Assembly: GCA_947475475.1 (NCBI GenBank)
Contig: CANJOG010000113.1
Coordinates: 1-6,677, forward strand
Direction of reading: 5' to 3'
DNA from: Acetobacteraceae bacterium
GTDB taxonomy: Bacteria > Pseudomonadota > Alphaproteobacteria > Acetobacterales > Acetobacteraceae
DNA: 6,677 nucleotides
Shown: piece by piece, positions 5,656 to 6,677 of the stretch
Layout: the number at the start of each line of letters is the position of its first letter
How positions within the stretch are numbered: position 1 is the stretch's first letter
Program-made: the position numbers and the translations under genes
Notes under the pieces: model-generated
Told to the model about the DNA's origin: nothing
The model's database searches: none
Seen by the model: the letters and a program-made list of their open reading frames with translations, nothing else

Positions 5656-6677
5656 CTACCTGCTCACCGGCCAGACCAGATTGAGTTCCTGTGGTGACCA
5701 GACGATGCCGCTGATGGATTTGATTGGGCCGTCCACAGCCATGCTGAAGACCGGCACGCTTTTGGTCCATTCCTCGAGGAAGATCTTGAATTCCAGGCGT
5801 GCCAGATGCGAGCCGATGCAGCGATGCGGGCCGGCGCCGAAGGCGATGTGCTTGCTGGTCTCGCGGTCGAAGCGGATCTCCCAGGGATCGTCGACGTAGC
5901 TGTCATCCAATCCATAGATCTGGGTGAGCAGCACGATGCGGTCATTCTTACGGAAGGGCACGCCGTGCCAGTCGAAATCAGCCGTTGCACCGCGTTCCGG
6001 CGCGGAGACGCTGCCGACGCGCAGAAGTTCCTCGACAGCAGCGGGGATTTTCGAGGGGTCATCGACGAGCTGCTTGTACAGGTCGGGGCGCCTTGCCAAT
6101 TTGCCGACGGCGAAGGACATGGTGGACTTCACCGAATCAAGACCGGCGATCAGTAACTGGACACCCAGGCCCTCTTCCTCGATGGGGGATAATGCGCGGC
6201 CATCGACGCGGCCGCGGGCGACGCGGCTCAGCAGATCCTCGCCGTCCCGTTCCCGGCGGGAATCGAAGGCATCCTTGAGATAGGCGCCAATATCGGCAAT
6301 CGCCTGGGCGCGCTCCTCGAAGAGGGGCGAGTTGGTGAATTTCTGCGCGATCGGCACCAGGCGGTGACGGTCCTCCTCCGGTGCGCCGGCGAGGCGGAGG
6401 AACATGATGATCGGGAAAATGCCGGCAATCTCGCGCAGAAAGTCGCACTGCCCGCGCGGGATGATCGGGTCGATGATTTCGCGCACCAGCTCGCGGATCG
6501 TGGCGTCGAGCCGCTTGATCGGCCCCGGGGCGAGGATTGGGTTGAGAATGCGCCGGTATTCGTTGTGCAGCGGCGGGTCCGCCTGCACCGGCAGCATCGG
6601 CGGATGGAAATCCTTGATCTTGTTATAGGCAGGGGCGGAGGAGAATCGCTCGACATCGCGGGTCAGTTCTATGGCGA
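5656..6677 (-). CDS. Cytochrome P450, P450cam-like, 5' end beyond the window (partial)
   Basis: The visible 339 residues are the C-terminal part of a second soluble class I P450. The frame stays open to the right edge: before the first visible Met (codon 6595-6597) come clear P450 residues such as LTRDVERFSSA, so that Met is internal and about 70 N-terminal residues are missing. Motifs are ADPPLHNEYRRIL, I-helix AGLDS (codons 6133-6147), ExxR within EELLR (6019-6033) and the haem loop FGAGPHRCIGSHLAR with the Cys ligand at 5818-5820. The acid/alcohol pair is Asp-Ser instead of Asp-Thr. The C-terminus (SGIVWSPQELNLVW) resembles P450cam. It differs widely from the plus-strand P450, so it is not a recent duplicate. 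It converges on the SDR-like gene with 14 bases between stops and so has its own transcription unit. Codons end mostly in C, unlike the G-ending operon genes. Confidence 0.96.
   Translation of the reverse strand, partial: AIELTRDVERFSSAPAYNKIKDFHPPMLPVQADPPLHNEYRRILNPILAPGPIKRLDATIRELVREIIDPIIPRGQCDFLREIAGIFPIIMFLRLAGAPEEDRHRLVPIAQKFTNSPLFEERAQAIADIGAYLKDAFDSRRERDGEDLLSRVARGRVDGRALSPIEEEGLGVQLLIAGLDSVKSTMSFAVGKLARRPDLYKQLVDDPSKIPAAVEELLRVGSVSAPERGATADFDWHGVPFRKNDRIVLLTQIYGLDDSYVDDPWEIRFDRETSKHIAFGAGPHRCIGSHLARLEFKIFLEEWTKSVPVFSMAVDGPIKSISGIVWSPQELNLVWPVSR

Noticed and set aside
6595..6597. ATG codon as the start of the minus-strand P450
   Set aside because: The frame continues upstream to the window edge with typical P450 residues (RDVERFSSA), and the protein would lack its N-terminal part, so this Met is internal.
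1..6677. CRISPR arrays, tRNA or rRNA genes, insertion sequences, attachment sites
   Set aside because: No regularly spaced repeats, tRNA-like cloverleaf, transposase or terminal inverted repeats were seen; almost all of the window is accounted for by six genes.

Overview
The window is a GC-rich, almost fully coding stretch of bacterial chromosome or large replicon. The gene types and their closeness to camphor-type P450s suggest an alphaproteobacterium, possibly a sphingomonad. That placement rests on general knowledge of where such clusters occur; no rRNA or other marker gene is present to confirm it.

Layout: five genes lie head to tail on the plus strand. They are a GMC-family FAD alcohol dehydrogenase (52-1674), a cytochrome P450 (1674-2846), a small SnoaL/NTF2-fold protein (2859-3404), a luciferase-like flavin monooxygenase (3401-4666) and a short-chain dehydrogenase/reductase-like protein (4739-5641). 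The first four are linked by 1- and 4-base overlaps or a 12-base gap. All five starts have a purine-rich Shine-Dalgarno-like element 7-8 bases upstream, so they look like one translationally coupled operon. The only real gap inside it (4667-4738) holds a 14-base dyad and a 24-codon open frame that exactly fills the space. A second, different P450 (5656 to beyond the right edge) lies on the minus strand, converging on the operon with 14 bases between the stops.

Working together: P450 hydroxylation, alcohol oxidation by the GMC and possibly the SDR-like enzyme, flavin-dependent oxygenation (perhaps Baeyer-Villiger type) and dehydration or isomerisation by the SnoaL protein would make a plausible peripheral route for a hydrophobic cyclic compound such as a terpenoid or steroid. 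The substrate cannot be read from the sequence. No regulator, transporter, ferredoxin, ferredoxin reductase or flavin reductase is in the window.

The most unusual feature is the SDR-like protein. It keeps the nucleotide-binding Rossmann motif and the active-site lysine, but has Gln, Val and His where the catalytic Asn, Ser and Tyr should be.
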